64,000 nucleotides of DNA. Origin: Craterostigma plantagineum (taxonomy: Eukaryota > Streptophyta > Magnoliopsida > Lamiales > Linderniaceae). Positions 18,968 through 30,581 of the stretch are shown here, in pieces. The stretch is from positions 27,987 to 91,986 of the forward strand of contig JAPQWV010001384.1 of the NCBI GenBank assembly GCA_027422505.1, read 5' to 3'. The translations under genes and the position numbers were made by a program. Within the stretch, counting starts at the first letter, position 1. Each line of letters begins with the position of its first letter. The notes under the pieces were generated by a model. It saw nothing but the letters and a program-made list of their open reading frames with translations. It had not been told where the DNA came from and searched no databases.

Positions 18968-20520
18968 ATGAGTTTCCTTTTCGGAAAGAGGAAAACTCCC
19001 GCAGGTTCATCTTTTCTTTTCTTTTTTTTTGTTTGTGCAGCCATGTTGGGAAATTTCCATCGCTATTGTTTGAAGTTCTTTCGTTGAGAAAACGGATTGT
19101 TTAGTTGTGCGTTCGTTTGTTGTATTTTTCAGTGTGATTGATCCTTATGGGCGAATTGAGACTAAATTCATATGTTTCATGGTTCAATTTTAGAATTTTA
19201 GCTGTATATAAGAACTTGTGAGTTTTCTAGATGAAAAGAAGTCGATGCTTCTCATAAAACTAGGAATAAAGATGAGGTCTGAAACTGTGATTATCTATTT
19301 ATTTTTCTGGATTAGCTGCTAAGATCATATCCACCATACTCATGAGTTGATTCATTGCTAAAGCACTTATTTTCTCGAGATCATAATTGTACTGTCTACT
19401 CTTTAGTCCGAACTGTAGATAATCGTTTGATCATCATCATCATCATGGCTTTGTTATTTTGCCGTGCAGAGCTTTTGCGGGAGAATAAACGAATGCTCGA
19501 CAAATCCATAAGGGAAATAGAGAGGGAGAGACAGGGTTTGCAAAGTCAAGAGAAGAAACTTATAGCTGAGATTAAGAGAAGCGCTAAGCAGGGCCAAATG
19601 GTACTGCTCGTTTCTTGGCACGAGTTTTCTACATTTTAGATATTCGCCTCTTATAACGTTGATGCACTTGAATGCATGGCATTAAAATATTACTCTGCAG
19701 CCTCTATATTGTGATGAAGAAGTTACCATCTTTTCTTTTGTTTGCCCTTTAATGTAATCCATATTTTGGTTGGCCGTCGGTGCATTTCAGGGAGCAGTTA
19801 AGGTAATGGCCAAAGATCTCATCAGAACGAGGCATCAGATTGAAAAATTCTACAAGCTGAAATCTCAACTCCAGGGCGTATCTCTGAGAATCCAGGTAAT
19901 GATTCGAACTTCCATGTATGTTGTTTGTTTTCTCGTTTGATCTGTACTCTTCAATTATTTCCCAGTTACAATTCAACCCAATAGTAGTTTAGCAAATCCC
20001 ATTATCTTCAATTTCAGACACTAAAATCAACCCAAGCAATGGGAGAAGCCATGAAAGGCGTACGAAAGCAATGGGGCAGATGAACAGGCAAATGAACCTC
20101 CCTTCATTACAGAAGATAATGCAAGAATTCGAAAGGCAGAACGAAAAAATGGAGCTGACCAGCGAAGTCATGGCCGATGCCATCGACGACGCGTTAGAAG
20201 GTGACGAGGAAGAAGAAGAGACTGAAGAGCTGGTGAATCAAGTCCTCGATGAGATCGGCATCGATATTAATTCCGAGGTACATCATTACAACATGCCATT
20301 TGTTTCTTTTTTTCTGCCTTCAAACATCTCCATTTGAGTAAAAACCATGCCAAAGTCTTTCGCCCTTCTTTTCTTTCGACAGCTTTTGAATGCGCCTTCT
20401 TCGGCTCTATCTGCGCCCGCCGCGAGTAATAAGGTAGCACAGGCCGAGTCGAGTGGTAATGGTGATGGAGGAATAGACAGTGATCTTCAGGCAAGGTTAG
20501 ATAATCTGAGAAAAATGTAG
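18968..20520 (+). CDS. VPS2: ESCRT-III subunit VPS2/CHMP2, with one apparent frameshift
   Basis: SNF7-family subunit of the ESCRT-III complex, which drives membrane scission when vesicles bud into multivesicular bodies. Exons: 18968-19004, 19470-19600, 19791-19895, 20018-20277, 20383-20520. Motifs are MSFLFGKRKTP at the start, the basic helix LLRENKRMLDKSIREIERER, QMGAVKVMAKDLIRTRHQIE, and the C-terminal MIM1-like tail SDLQARLDNLRKM that binds the VPS4 ATPase. In exon 4 the frame breaks at about 20060-20065: KGV is followed by a shift that would stop at once, while one extra base there restores the expected KAMGQMNRQMNLPSLQKIM. All else is conserved, so a consensus error is more likely than gene loss. 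Closest by memory to Arabidopsis VPS2.1. Confidence 0.92.
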
Positions 20521-21351
20521 CAGTTTGTAAAATTTATGTTATGTTAATGTCATGTTACGAGTGAGACATGTTGATCTTGAAATACTATTAACACGTTTGG
20601 GCAGAGTATTATCTAATGTCTGAGAGGAAATAGTAAATGTACAATTGTTTTCGGATCTCATCTGAATGTAATAAGATTATGTTATCTTTTCCCTTTTATG
20701 GCGCTAACATGTCAACTGTCAGAATTGAGGGCACACTTCGCTTCCCAACTATGGATAAGCACATGCATAAATCTTGAATTTCCACTTTATAAAATGAAGA
20801 TGTCACCCACTTGCCTAAAAAGATTTAGAAAGGGGAATAAGAATATCAACCAACTCTACGTTCCTACACCAAGTGTTTCAATTTATTTGAATTTCCTAAC
20901 TATCAATATCGTAAACTAAATTTGGTTGGATTGAATTTTCCCGACTTCTCACGTATTGCAATTTGTGTGGAGATAATAGGAATTACGATAGCCATTTACA
21001 AAACGTGTTTTGTAATGTACTTGTTAATCATAATTGACCACCAAATAAGACGTTTGTTTTTTTTTTTTTATTGTCTTGGTGATGATTGCTGACTTCCTAG
21101 TCAATTTTCATATTAATACACCTCCCCAACTTTGAAGAACCCTGCAAGAGCTTTCCTCCCCCGCCGACGACAACAATTTAATCCATTTAATTATTTAGAT
21201 CGAGCCATAGTTACAGCTAAGGAATTCAAAGTAAAATAAATCAAGTTGAGGAAATTATTAACCATTTTCCAATTCACTTTTTTTGTTTCCTTCGTATATA
21301 GAGACGTCGACGCCCGCCGGAGAACACAGAAAAACACACAGCTTCGCCGTA
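20521..21351. other. Intergenic DNA between VPS2 and MSL
   Basis: Contains the VPS2 3' untranslated region and the promoter and leader of the MSL gene. A T-run occurs at about 21058-21070. The MSL start could instead be an in-frame ATG at 21283, but the codons up to 21352 do not resemble family N-termini. Confidence 0.5.
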
Positions 21352-24300
21352 ATGGAAAGTGAAGTATCCCTCAGACAGAAAGGCGGCAACTACGACGTCG
21401 TAGTGGAGATTCAATCTCCGGCGAACCAAGAACCTCCGACGACGACGGCCGCCTCAGATTTTCAAGAAGATAACGGCGTCGGAGCTTCCCTCGAAAATCA
21501 AATGGAAGACATAGAAAGAGCCCAGATAAATCTGTTCTTGACTACGCCGCAGCCTCAGCCCACCGCCTCAGCCGCCCAAAACCCGCCGTCGGACTCCGGC
21601 CGACCGCCAATTTCCCCCGCCAGTTCGACCCTCCGCCAGAGAACGGTCACCAAATCGGCTTACTCCAAGCCCAAGTCAAGAATCGCCGAGCCACCCTATC
21701 CCACCACCACCGCAAAACCCGCCCAGGAAAATGCCCAAAACCCGCCGCCGCCGCCGAAATCGCCAAGCGCCGCCTCTCCTTCTCTAAAACCCACTCCGAG
21801 GACATCCGCGCCGGTCACGCCGAGGACCCCTCTGATGTCATCCATCGGAGGAGACTCCGACGACGACGGCGACGACGACGACGAGGTGTACAAACCTGAG
21901 ATACTGAAGCCCAAAGAGGCAAATCGCGGTAAGAAATTCAAAGCCCTCGTAATAATCGAATGGGCTGCGTTCATCTCCATAACTGGCGTACTCATCGCCA
22001 GCCTAACCATCAATAAGCTCAAGGGTAGGGAAATTTGGAGCTTAGAGCTATGGAAATGGAGCGTTCTATCCTTGGTAATAATCTGCGGCCGTTTGTTCAC
22101 GGAATGGATCATAAACTCCATCGTTTTCTTGATCGAAAAGAACTTTTTAATGAAAAAGAAGGTACTCTACTTCGTCTTCGCCTTGAAAAAAAGCGTTCAA
22201 GTAGTCTTTTGGCTCGCCTTAATCCTCCTCGCCTGGGCGCTTTTAATCAATCGAGGCGTAAAGAGGTCCGAAAATACGTCTAAGGTTTTGAATTACATAA
22301 CTCGAGGAATCGTCTCAACCCTCGTCGGCGCATCGATGTGGACGATAAAAACTTTGCTCGTCAAAATCGTCGCATCTTCTTTCCATGTAAGAACGTACTT
22401 CGACAGAATCCAAGAATCCATTTTTCATCAGTACATACTTCAGTCCCTCTCGGGCCCGCCGACTAGGGATTTTCCCGAGGGCGATCGTTCTTCGAAGATC
22501 AGCGGTCAGCTGAGCTTCAGCAAGCTTGCGAAGAAGGGGACGCAAACGCAGGAGGTGATCGACGTCGATAAGCTGTACAAAATAAAGCGCGAGAAAGTCT
22601 CCGCTTGGACAATGGGAGGGCTTATCAAGGTAATAAGGAACTCGGAACTTACGACTATTTCTGAAGTCATCGACGAAACCGTCGAGGAAGAAGAGGAAGA
22701 AAGTCGAGGGCCTTCTGCGCAGCCCAAAGTTATTACGAGCGAAATCGAAGCTAGGGATGCGGCGAATAGGATATTCAAGAACGTCGCAAAGCGCGGACAC
22801 AAGTAGTTATCGCATCACATTTCCACCTTGAGTTATTTTTTGCTTTTTTTTTACAGTCTTTGCTTTTGGTTTTTCTAACCGTTAGGTATATCGACGAGGG
22901 AGATCTCCTACGCTTCATGCCTAAGGAAGAAGTTGATAACGCTATTCCCCTATTCGAAGGAGCGGCCGAAACTAAGAGGATTAAGAAGTCCGCCTTCAGA
23001 AACTGGGTGGTGCGTACGCATATATATTGGCACTCGCTGTTTTTGCTTCTCAATGTTTGGGATATGAGCGCTTTTTTGTCCTCCATGTTCTGAGATGCCA
23101 TTTTTAATCTCCAATATTGCTGCTTTGTGTCGTTTTGTTCTCCCAGTTAATTTATAGTTTGGACGAAATTACGGAGCCCGTTTTGCGTATTTAATTTGCA
23201 GGTGAAGGCGTACAACGAGAGGAAGTGCTTGGCCGTGTCTCTGAGCGATGCGAAGACGGCGGTGGAAGAATTGAATAGGATTTCTTCGGGGCTCGTGCTT
23301 ATAGTGATCGTCATCGTATGGCTTCTGCTGATGGAATTGACGACCACTCGGGTTTTGGTGTTCATCTCGTCCCAGATTCTGCTCGTGGTCTTCATGTTCG
23401 GGAACACCGTGAAGACCGTGTTCGAAGCGATGGTCTTCGTTTTCATCGTGCATCCATTCGACGTCGGGGATCGGTGCGTCATCGACGGAGTTCAGGTGAT
23501 TGACTATTTTTGTTTCTTTTTTCCTGGTAAAGTTGTTGGAAAGTTTTTAGAGCGATCGACGTACGTAATTTGCATGGAATTTGGTCCGTTTGCGATTACT
23601 TGATGAATTAACGCCTGTCTCGATTTCCGGCGTCGCGTCGTCAAATGCTCCTAATTCTGACAAGCGCCGCCCGTGATTTTTCGAGTGCCACAGTAGAATC
23701 GGGTCATTAAGGCTCCGTTTGGTTAAAGGACTTTGACGTGGGAAAAGAAAAATGAAAGGTGTAATGATACGACACTCGAAGCGTAACGTATCGTCCCTTG
23801 ATGCACTAACATCGTTTTCCTTCGTCTTTTCCACGCGCAAATTCCGTGTTCCGATCTGAGCTTAAGGTTGCATTTGATATGTGGAATTGGTGGGTGGAAG
23901 TTACGACGACAAATTTAAGTTAGCGCTTCGACCGTGACCATACATTCTTTTTCCTTTCTCCGTTTGTTTCTTTACCCGCAAATGCAACGTAGGAATTGGG
24001 TTCGGAAGTAATGAGATCTCCCAACATACTCTGCTACGAAAAAGAATAGGAAAAAAAGAAAGAAGACTGGAATCTATACATTGGTTTTTTTCGCAATATT
24101 TTTGGAATCCGAAATCCTAGTACCAAACGCAGCGTAGATATCGTTTTCCAAATTTCGAAAGTCGATAAATATAACCGTCATAATGCTGAATTCCTCGCGT
24201 AGAATGATATATATATTTTTTTTTCAGATGGTGGTCGACGAGATGAATATACTGACGACCATATTCCTAAAGCCGGACAACGAGAAGGTGTACTACCCAA

Positions 24301-24762
24301 ACGCCGTCCTCGCGACGAAGCCCATAAGTAACTTCAATCGAAGCCCCGAAATGATGGGCGACTCGATCGAGTTCGCCGTCGATTTCTCGACCTCCGCCGA
24401 GAGCATAGCCGCTCTGAAAGCAAAGATAAAAGCGTAAGTTTAAATCCTTAAGCTTCTTACATTCGATTTTCGACTACGCACTTATTGGTACGCTCGTGCG
24501 CAGATACTTGGAGAGTAAGCCTCAGCAATGGAACCCGAGCCATAGCGTTCAAATAAAGGAGATCGTCGACGTTCATAGGATGGTTTTGGCGCTTTACGTC
24601 ACTCACACCATCAATTTTCAGAACTCAGGCGAGAGGGGAAATCGGCGCTCCGATTTGGTCTTCGAGCTGAAGAGGATTTTGGAAGAGCTCGGGATTAAGT
24701 TCAGCCTTCTGCCTCAGCCCGTTCACGTCACTTACGTCCGAGGCGCGAACGATTCAAGCTGA
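21352..24762 (+). CDS. MSL: MscS-like mechanosensitive ion channel, plasma-membrane class (MSL10-like)
   Basis: Channel opened by membrane tension, related to bacterial MscS. Five exons join in frame to 777 residues: 21352-22802, 22886-23009, 23202-23495, 24228-24433, 24504-24762. The long N-terminus is cytosolic, rich in Pro, Ser and Thr, with YSKPKSRIAEPPYP, then an acidic stretch (DSDDDGDDDDEVY). Membrane segments include the ALVIIEWAAFISITGVLIAS, WSVLSLVIICGRLF and VVFWLALILLAWALLI regions, then a long loop with FFDRIQESIFHQYILQSLSG and REKVSAWTMGGLI. The last two membrane segments and pore-lining helix end in FEAMVFVFIVHPFDVGDRC, followed by the beta domain with KVYYPNAVLATKPISNF. This is the MSL4-10 architecture without a chloroplast transit peptide. 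The fourth intron is unusually long (about 730 bases). No frameshift is seen. Confidence 0.93.
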
Positions 24763-25581
24763 CAATTTTCTTTTTAAATTTTTTTTTGTTATTCTTTGTA
24801 TTATTATTTTGGAAATTTTTTAATAGAATTTTGAAGAGATGAAATGGAAGTCATTATTTTGCCTGCATTCGTTGTTATGTTCTATATTTATTGGAAAATT
24901 ATAATTTTTTATCACCAGGCATATCAAGGCGACTCTTAGTTAATTGTAAGAATAGATCGTAATTATGTGGGAAGCAAAGGATTCTGACATTTTCTGATAA
25001 AACAAGTGAGAAATCATTCATTTTGTATGACTTGAAGTATTTTCGACCCACTTGAGTCTTGACTGCTGAATTGGTATTCGATATCCAAGCATAATAAATG
25101 GTCGAAGCAATTAGCAATTCCTGAGATTCAAAATCTATAATCTTGTCTGTGTTTATTCAGCATGTATATAATTTGAATATATATACGCCATTGTTTTAAA
25201 GAAGTTACACGCAAAAGATTCTTAGTTAGTAAGACCTTCACCAAGAATGTAGACCAACCTAATACCTAAAAAAAACACAACAGTTTCTTACGTGCACACA
25301 ACAAGTGATTCGTATTTCGTATAAAAAAAAATGCAATTTCTCAAGTATCAAATGATATTGTAATCATGCATACCTAACTAATCCAAAACCTCGTCACAAT
25401 AGATATATCAAGAATTCTCAATTCTCAACGCAATGATTGCGTTATTTCAATTACAATTACGCCACATACCCCTAAAAAATCAATCTATACGAATAGAAAA
25501 AAATAATAAAAATCAACAAACGAACCCTTACACAATCTGTACACATTGTAAGAAATGTCCCCGGTGTTACCAATTTTGCGC
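24763..25581. other. Convergent 3' intergenic region between MSL and RIPK
   Basis: AT-rich sequence holding both 3' ends. No other feature is seen. Confidence 0.6.
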
Positions 25582-26291
25582 CTAAACAGACTTCGCATCG
25601 CCGTCTTCGGGCGAAAACGAGAAGACGAACGTCCCAATTCGTACGTCGTCATCGAAATCCTTCAACGGTTCCAACACTTCGATAACTCGGCCAATGCTCG
25701 GCCTCATCTTAGGCCTAAAGCTCAAGCATTGGTACGCCAATTCGGCCGCTTTTCGAGCCCCAATTTCGGAGTATTGCCCTTCGAGCCTCGGGTCGATGAC
25801 TCGGGTCAACTTTTAGGGTTTTTCAGCATGGGTCGGGCCCACTCGACTAGGCTTTGTTCCCTCGACGGGCGGGTTTTGTCCATGGATTTACGGCCCGTGA
25901 TGAGCTCCAAGAGAACCACGCCGAAGCTGTATACGTCGCTCGCAGATGTTAAGTGGCCCGTCATAATATATTCGGGCGCTGCGTAGCCTTGCGTGCCCAT
26001 GACTCGTGTCGAGACGTGCGTTTCATCTCCTTCTGGGCCGTCTTTTGCTAGCCCGAAGTCCGAGAGCTTGGCAGTGAAATCCTGCACGAAAATACAATAT
26101 TATGTTTCTTTGAAATATAATATATATAAAAGTAAATATTATCTATTTCCTTTGAGCTTTTAGATGAAATGATTTATCATGTTCAAATCTAGTCATAGAT
26201 ACAATTCCTCACAACCAGCATTAAAGCAAAATTGCAAGTCTATGCTAGATAAGAAAGAATTAGCCAAAACATGAGGGACATGTTGAAAATA

Positions 26292-26325
<34 letters not shown>

Positions 26326-27631
26326 CAAAATTATTGTGACTATATAATAAAGAAATGAGCTTAGATATGCGGGATATATATAAAATTAAAATATGACACA
26401 TCCCAATGTAAGCTTTTAACTGTCATTCAACATTTTTAAATTGAAATGCGGTTTTTGTATAATTCGCTAAATCAAAAATATTTACTTATGGATATCTCCG
26501 GGGAAAAAAAAAATATTTACTTACGGAATCAAGTAAAATATTGGAGGTTTTAAAATCGCGATATATAACGGGCTTTTCAGCTTCGTGGAGGAATGCAAGA
26601 CCTTTGGCTGCACCAAGGGCAATCTTCATTCTTGTTGACCATGGAAGTGAGATTGAGAATCCTGTAAAAAATTTTATATAAAAAAGAATAAATATAAAGC
26701 ATTTGATTTTCGTTGCAGATTATAATATGTCATATACATACACTGAATCTATATAAATAAATATAGTACATTATTAGGTGGCAGCATTATCAGTATCAGA
26801 AGCTAAAACTAAGGTTGATCTGTTCGAAAGGGACGGTTCAAGAAGGTACCTTTCTTGTTCAACAATTTTTTCGACAAGTATTACTTTATAGAACATATAC
26901 CCATGAAAAGTCAAGTTCCATGAGTTTCTAATAACAGGCAACAATAATAAACAACACAATAATTTAAATTAAAACTTACTTCTAAAGAGCTGATTTTCAA
27001 GGCTTCCCCTAGGCATGTATTCATATACCAAAAGCCTTTGTTCTTCCTCGCAGCAGTAGCCAATCAGCTTCACAAGATTTGGATGCCTTAACTGACCAAG
27101 ACAGACGACTTCTGTCTGTTTAATCATAGACCAAAAAAAAAAATTAGGACCAAAAAAAAATAGCAATAACAATTCAGACAACTGACGATTGATCACATTA
27201 TTGAATCATTGATATATAATGATGCTTACAAGCCATTCTTTATGTCCTTGAGCACCGTCCAAGTCAAGCAGCTTAACGGCTATGGGCTGAGGCTTCAATC
27301 CATGTCTCAATTTATCGTCGATGAACCCTTTGTAGACGGGCCCGAAACCTCCTTCTCCGAGGAAATTGCCCGACGAAAAATTCTGGGTAATGATTTTTAA
27401 TTCGTGGAGAGTGAAGACGTGGAGATTCGAGCCAGGGAAGGAAATGGAGAGGTCTATTTCGGATAGAGTCGAAGTGCTTATGTCAGATATCGAAAACCTA
27501 GGGAACGATGAGTTGTTCGAATGCTTCGTTGATGAGGGTTTTTTCTTCTTTTCTTGGTTGGGGATATTTTCGGGCTTGAAGCAGCTTGGGAAGTAATCTT
27601 GCCATTTGCTTGTCTTCTTCTTCACCGCCAT
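25582..27631 (-). CDS. RIPK: Receptor-like cytoplasmic kinase of subfamily VII (RIPK-like), one apparent frameshift
   Basis: Cytoplasmic Ser/Thr kinase of the PBL/RLCK-VII group that works below immune receptors; Arabidopsis RIPK phosphorylates RIN4 and RBOHD (established for that protein, inferred here). Four exons: 27230-27631, 26980-27115, 26525-26661, 25582-26081, about 391 residues. MAVKKK at the N-terminus, then [18 protein letters not shown], the glycine loop [32 protein letters not shown], the catalytic loop [34 protein letters not shown] and [13 protein letters not shown]. The frame breaks at about 25811-25815 in an A-run (coding strand) after MLKNPK; one added A restores [15 protein letters not shown]. 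The C-terminal tail is short compared with Arabidopsis RIPK, which has a longer Ser/His-rich tail. Confidence 0.92.
26293..26322. repeat. (TA)n microsatellite in a RIPK intron
   Basis: An uninterrupted run of about 15 TA units between the third and fourth exons of the RIPK-like gene. Confidence 0.9.
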
Positions 27632-29329
27632 TGTTAGGGTTTTCTTGGAAGAATTTGTGGGGTTTGATGATGTAAGAATTTGCTTTGAGGAAGATCTGAG
27701 GGTTTCTTTTTACCACTTGCGCAGAACTGATTAATAAGGGAAGGTGGCAATGAATAGAGACTAGTTGTTTCTAGATGTATATATATATAGGTGATAATTG
27801 GGTGAATTAATGTATATCCGTGTGTATGGTGTGAAAAGCTATATTAGTGGAAGTTTCAAATATATTGTAATAACAATCTAGGACAAAGTCTTGGAGCTGG
27901 CTAGTGCAACAAATATGGTTGAATGGAAAATGACTTTTTGATGTCCTTATAATGTTTTGACTTTTTCTCTCATCGTGTTGTATGGAAGAAAGAAAGCTGT
28001 TTTTTGTGTTGGAACTTGGAAATCATCAAAGCCGGCTTTTATAAGCTCGTAGATTTACGTTATCATTATGTAATAATATATCTTTTTATCTTTTGGTTAG
28101 AGAATATAGACCTATACACTAATTCATATTTTTCGACTAAATTTAGTCTCCAAGTAAATTAGAAACCTCGTATCGATTATTTGACTTATTTTCTTGGTAT
28201 TAATTATTTTTCTCTTCTTGAATATGAAATCCATTCAATTTTTATTCTAGAGTTTGTATACGTGTTTTCTTACAAGGGTTCTTTTGATCGTTCAACGGCA
28301 CTACAATAATTAATGACATACAGCTTGCAAATGCAAGGAATTCAAATAAATTATCCTATACGCGCGCACTACTATACTTCTAAATTAATCGACTAGTAAA
28401 TAGTGAAGATTTTTAAGTTATTTATATTTGGCTACAAAATACAACAATTTTTTTTAAAAAAATACTCGTTTATGCTTAGTTCAACTAAAATTATATGATT
28501 TAGATTTATATTTTATTTCGAAATGCTTATTTAATATCTAGTCCGTGACTCTATGTATGCGGACCAGAAGAACTTGAAAACAGTGGGTGAGATTTACAAT
28601 ATACTTGACATAAAAATAATATGCAACGTGTGCTACATGATGAAAGGTGGCATCCGAAATATGACGACTAACTCGCCAATCATTGAATTATAATATCGTC
28701 TCTATATTTATTTTATTTTTATCTCTATATTCGAGTTATCCAGCTTCGGATAATCAGATAATATGTCCCCTGGTTTTACGCTGGTTGTTTATCTGCGTTG
28801 AAAATAATGTAAAGTAGTAAGGAAACATTGTTCTAGTTTCGTTTTCTTTGCTTATCCACTAAATATGTAGATTTTTTTTTTTTTTTGTATTATCGGTTGG
28901 TAGTGTTACAATAAATAAAGGTCAAATTATATGAACTAGTTATTCTAATCAGTCTACAAGTGGATTTAAACCAAACCCCATGACCTAAATGTTTCAAAGG
29001 TAAAATAAAATTCATACAAATACGTTTTCCAATGACGACTGCAGCCGGTTTCATTAGGTGCGAGTGAGAAATGTTTTATGTAAGTCAATTTCTAACTAAA
29101 TCTAAAAGAGACGAGTTTGAAACGACTACGTAAAAGATGGAAATATTATTATTTGCCACATCAAGTTATACGGGAGTGCAAACACGTTGGTTACTCGATT
29201 CCCAACAAAAGTTTGCCGAGCATCGGACGATCTACATCGCAAATTACGGATTAAAGAATGTAAGAAAAGAAAATATGAGATTGAAAAATAATAGTATTAT
29301 TTTACTTTAGGTGTAATTACGTGTCCGGC
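27632..29329. other. Intergenic DNA upstream of RIPK
   Basis: AT-rich, with the RIPK promoter and leader at the left end (a TATATATATAGG run at about 27780-27790 on the plus strand). No coding region or recognisable element is supported further right. Confidence 0.55.
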
Positions 29330-30540
29330 CTCAAACATGTTCTAAAATAGGTTTCATATCCTTGTCATAAAATTCAGAGTTTTAAAGACTCAATTTTATA
29401 AAATTTAGAGATAAGGACCTAGATTTGCACAAGTGTTATATTATAGGCTAAATAGACCTGTAGTTTAAAAAGTAAGCACCAAAGCCCCTATGATTTTAAA
29501 ATTGCTTAGAATACCCTTGTAGTTTATTTAACTCTCTACACGTTCCCCCTCCGGTCCAAATTGAGTCAAACGATGAGACAAAAATAAAATTCCCATTTTA
29601 CCCCATCTGAGATCACTCCTCAATCCTCTCGTCGACGTGCAAACATTCTCCACCACCTCAGCAGAACCTCCCGGCTGCCGTCTCCGCCGTGGAGCAGTGC
29701 CACGGCGCCTCCGTCACCCGCGGTTTCCTGCCCTCCTCCGTCTCCATATCCGCCACGCTGATCCTCTCCTACTCCATCCATTTCCCAGCGCCGTCAACAC
29801 CACGAAGACACTGACCTCCATCTTCGCTCATTCCAAGCCCTTCTCCAATAAAACTCCGTTCCTACACAACACACTCATAAGAGCCTGCACTATCGTCAGT
29901 AACGGAGATCGCCATAGTTGCGCTGCTCTTGAGCCCCGTCGTTTCAACATGGAAACCAATATATCATTGGCGAGGATATGTGCTCAGATATAATTATCTT
30001 GCCAAGCTTAATATTCGAACTCAAGATGTGAACTTCGGTTTGCTGCTGCAATTTCGTATTTCGATTGTGATGCAGAATTTTGTTTTGAATTTCTGGAGAT
30101 TTTTGCTGTGCAATTTCGATTTCAATTTCTTCTGTGCAAGTTCGATTTGTGCACAATATCGATCTTGAGTTTTGGTGTAGCTTGATGTAGTATTGGGTCT
30201 GGGACTGACAATAACTGTGGCGTTGGTGTGGGACTGGCGGTGACTGGAGTTGTAGAGAAGATTACCTACGTTAACGCATTGTTGGGAGGAAGAAGATGAC
30301 ATGAGGGGTAATTTAGTCATTTTCCATCAAAAATTATGTTGAGATCTTATTTCAATTGCAATCAACGCGCGTGTAATGCAATTTCGCTGACTGGGGATAT
30401 GATGCTAGGTTTTAGAAACCATGAGGGAGTGTTGTCTAAAATTATAACCACGAGGTAGTAAAACGCATTTCATTATAAGCACGTAGGGGAATGACATACT
30501 TTACCCTATATTATATATGAACTACCTAGATTTACAGAGC
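29330..30540. mobile_element. Degenerate transposon-derived sequence with a PPR-like fragment
   Basis: At about 29340-29450 the sequence shares GTTTCAT...AAAATTTAGAGATAA.GACCTA...AAGTGTTAT with 32350-32450, so it belongs to a repeat family also present to the right. The outer parts (29450-29600 and, inverted, 30410-30510) have loosely similar text about CCTATGATTTTAAAATT and CCATGAGG, suggesting decayed terminal inverted repeats. Between them, about 29637-29920 is GC-rich and encodes short stretches resembling pentatricopeptide-repeat text such as HGASVTRGFLPSSV and FLHNTLIRA in different frames. This would be a broken host gene piece carried by, or next to, an old element. Assignment to a superfamily is not possible by eye. 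Confidence 0.35.
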
Positions 30541-30581
30541 TGTTATGATCGACACGTGGTGTAATGTGCAAGTGCGACAAG

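Noticed and set aside
22315..22800. Antisense open frames within MSL exon 1
   Set aside because: Codon shadow of the conserved MSL coding frame.
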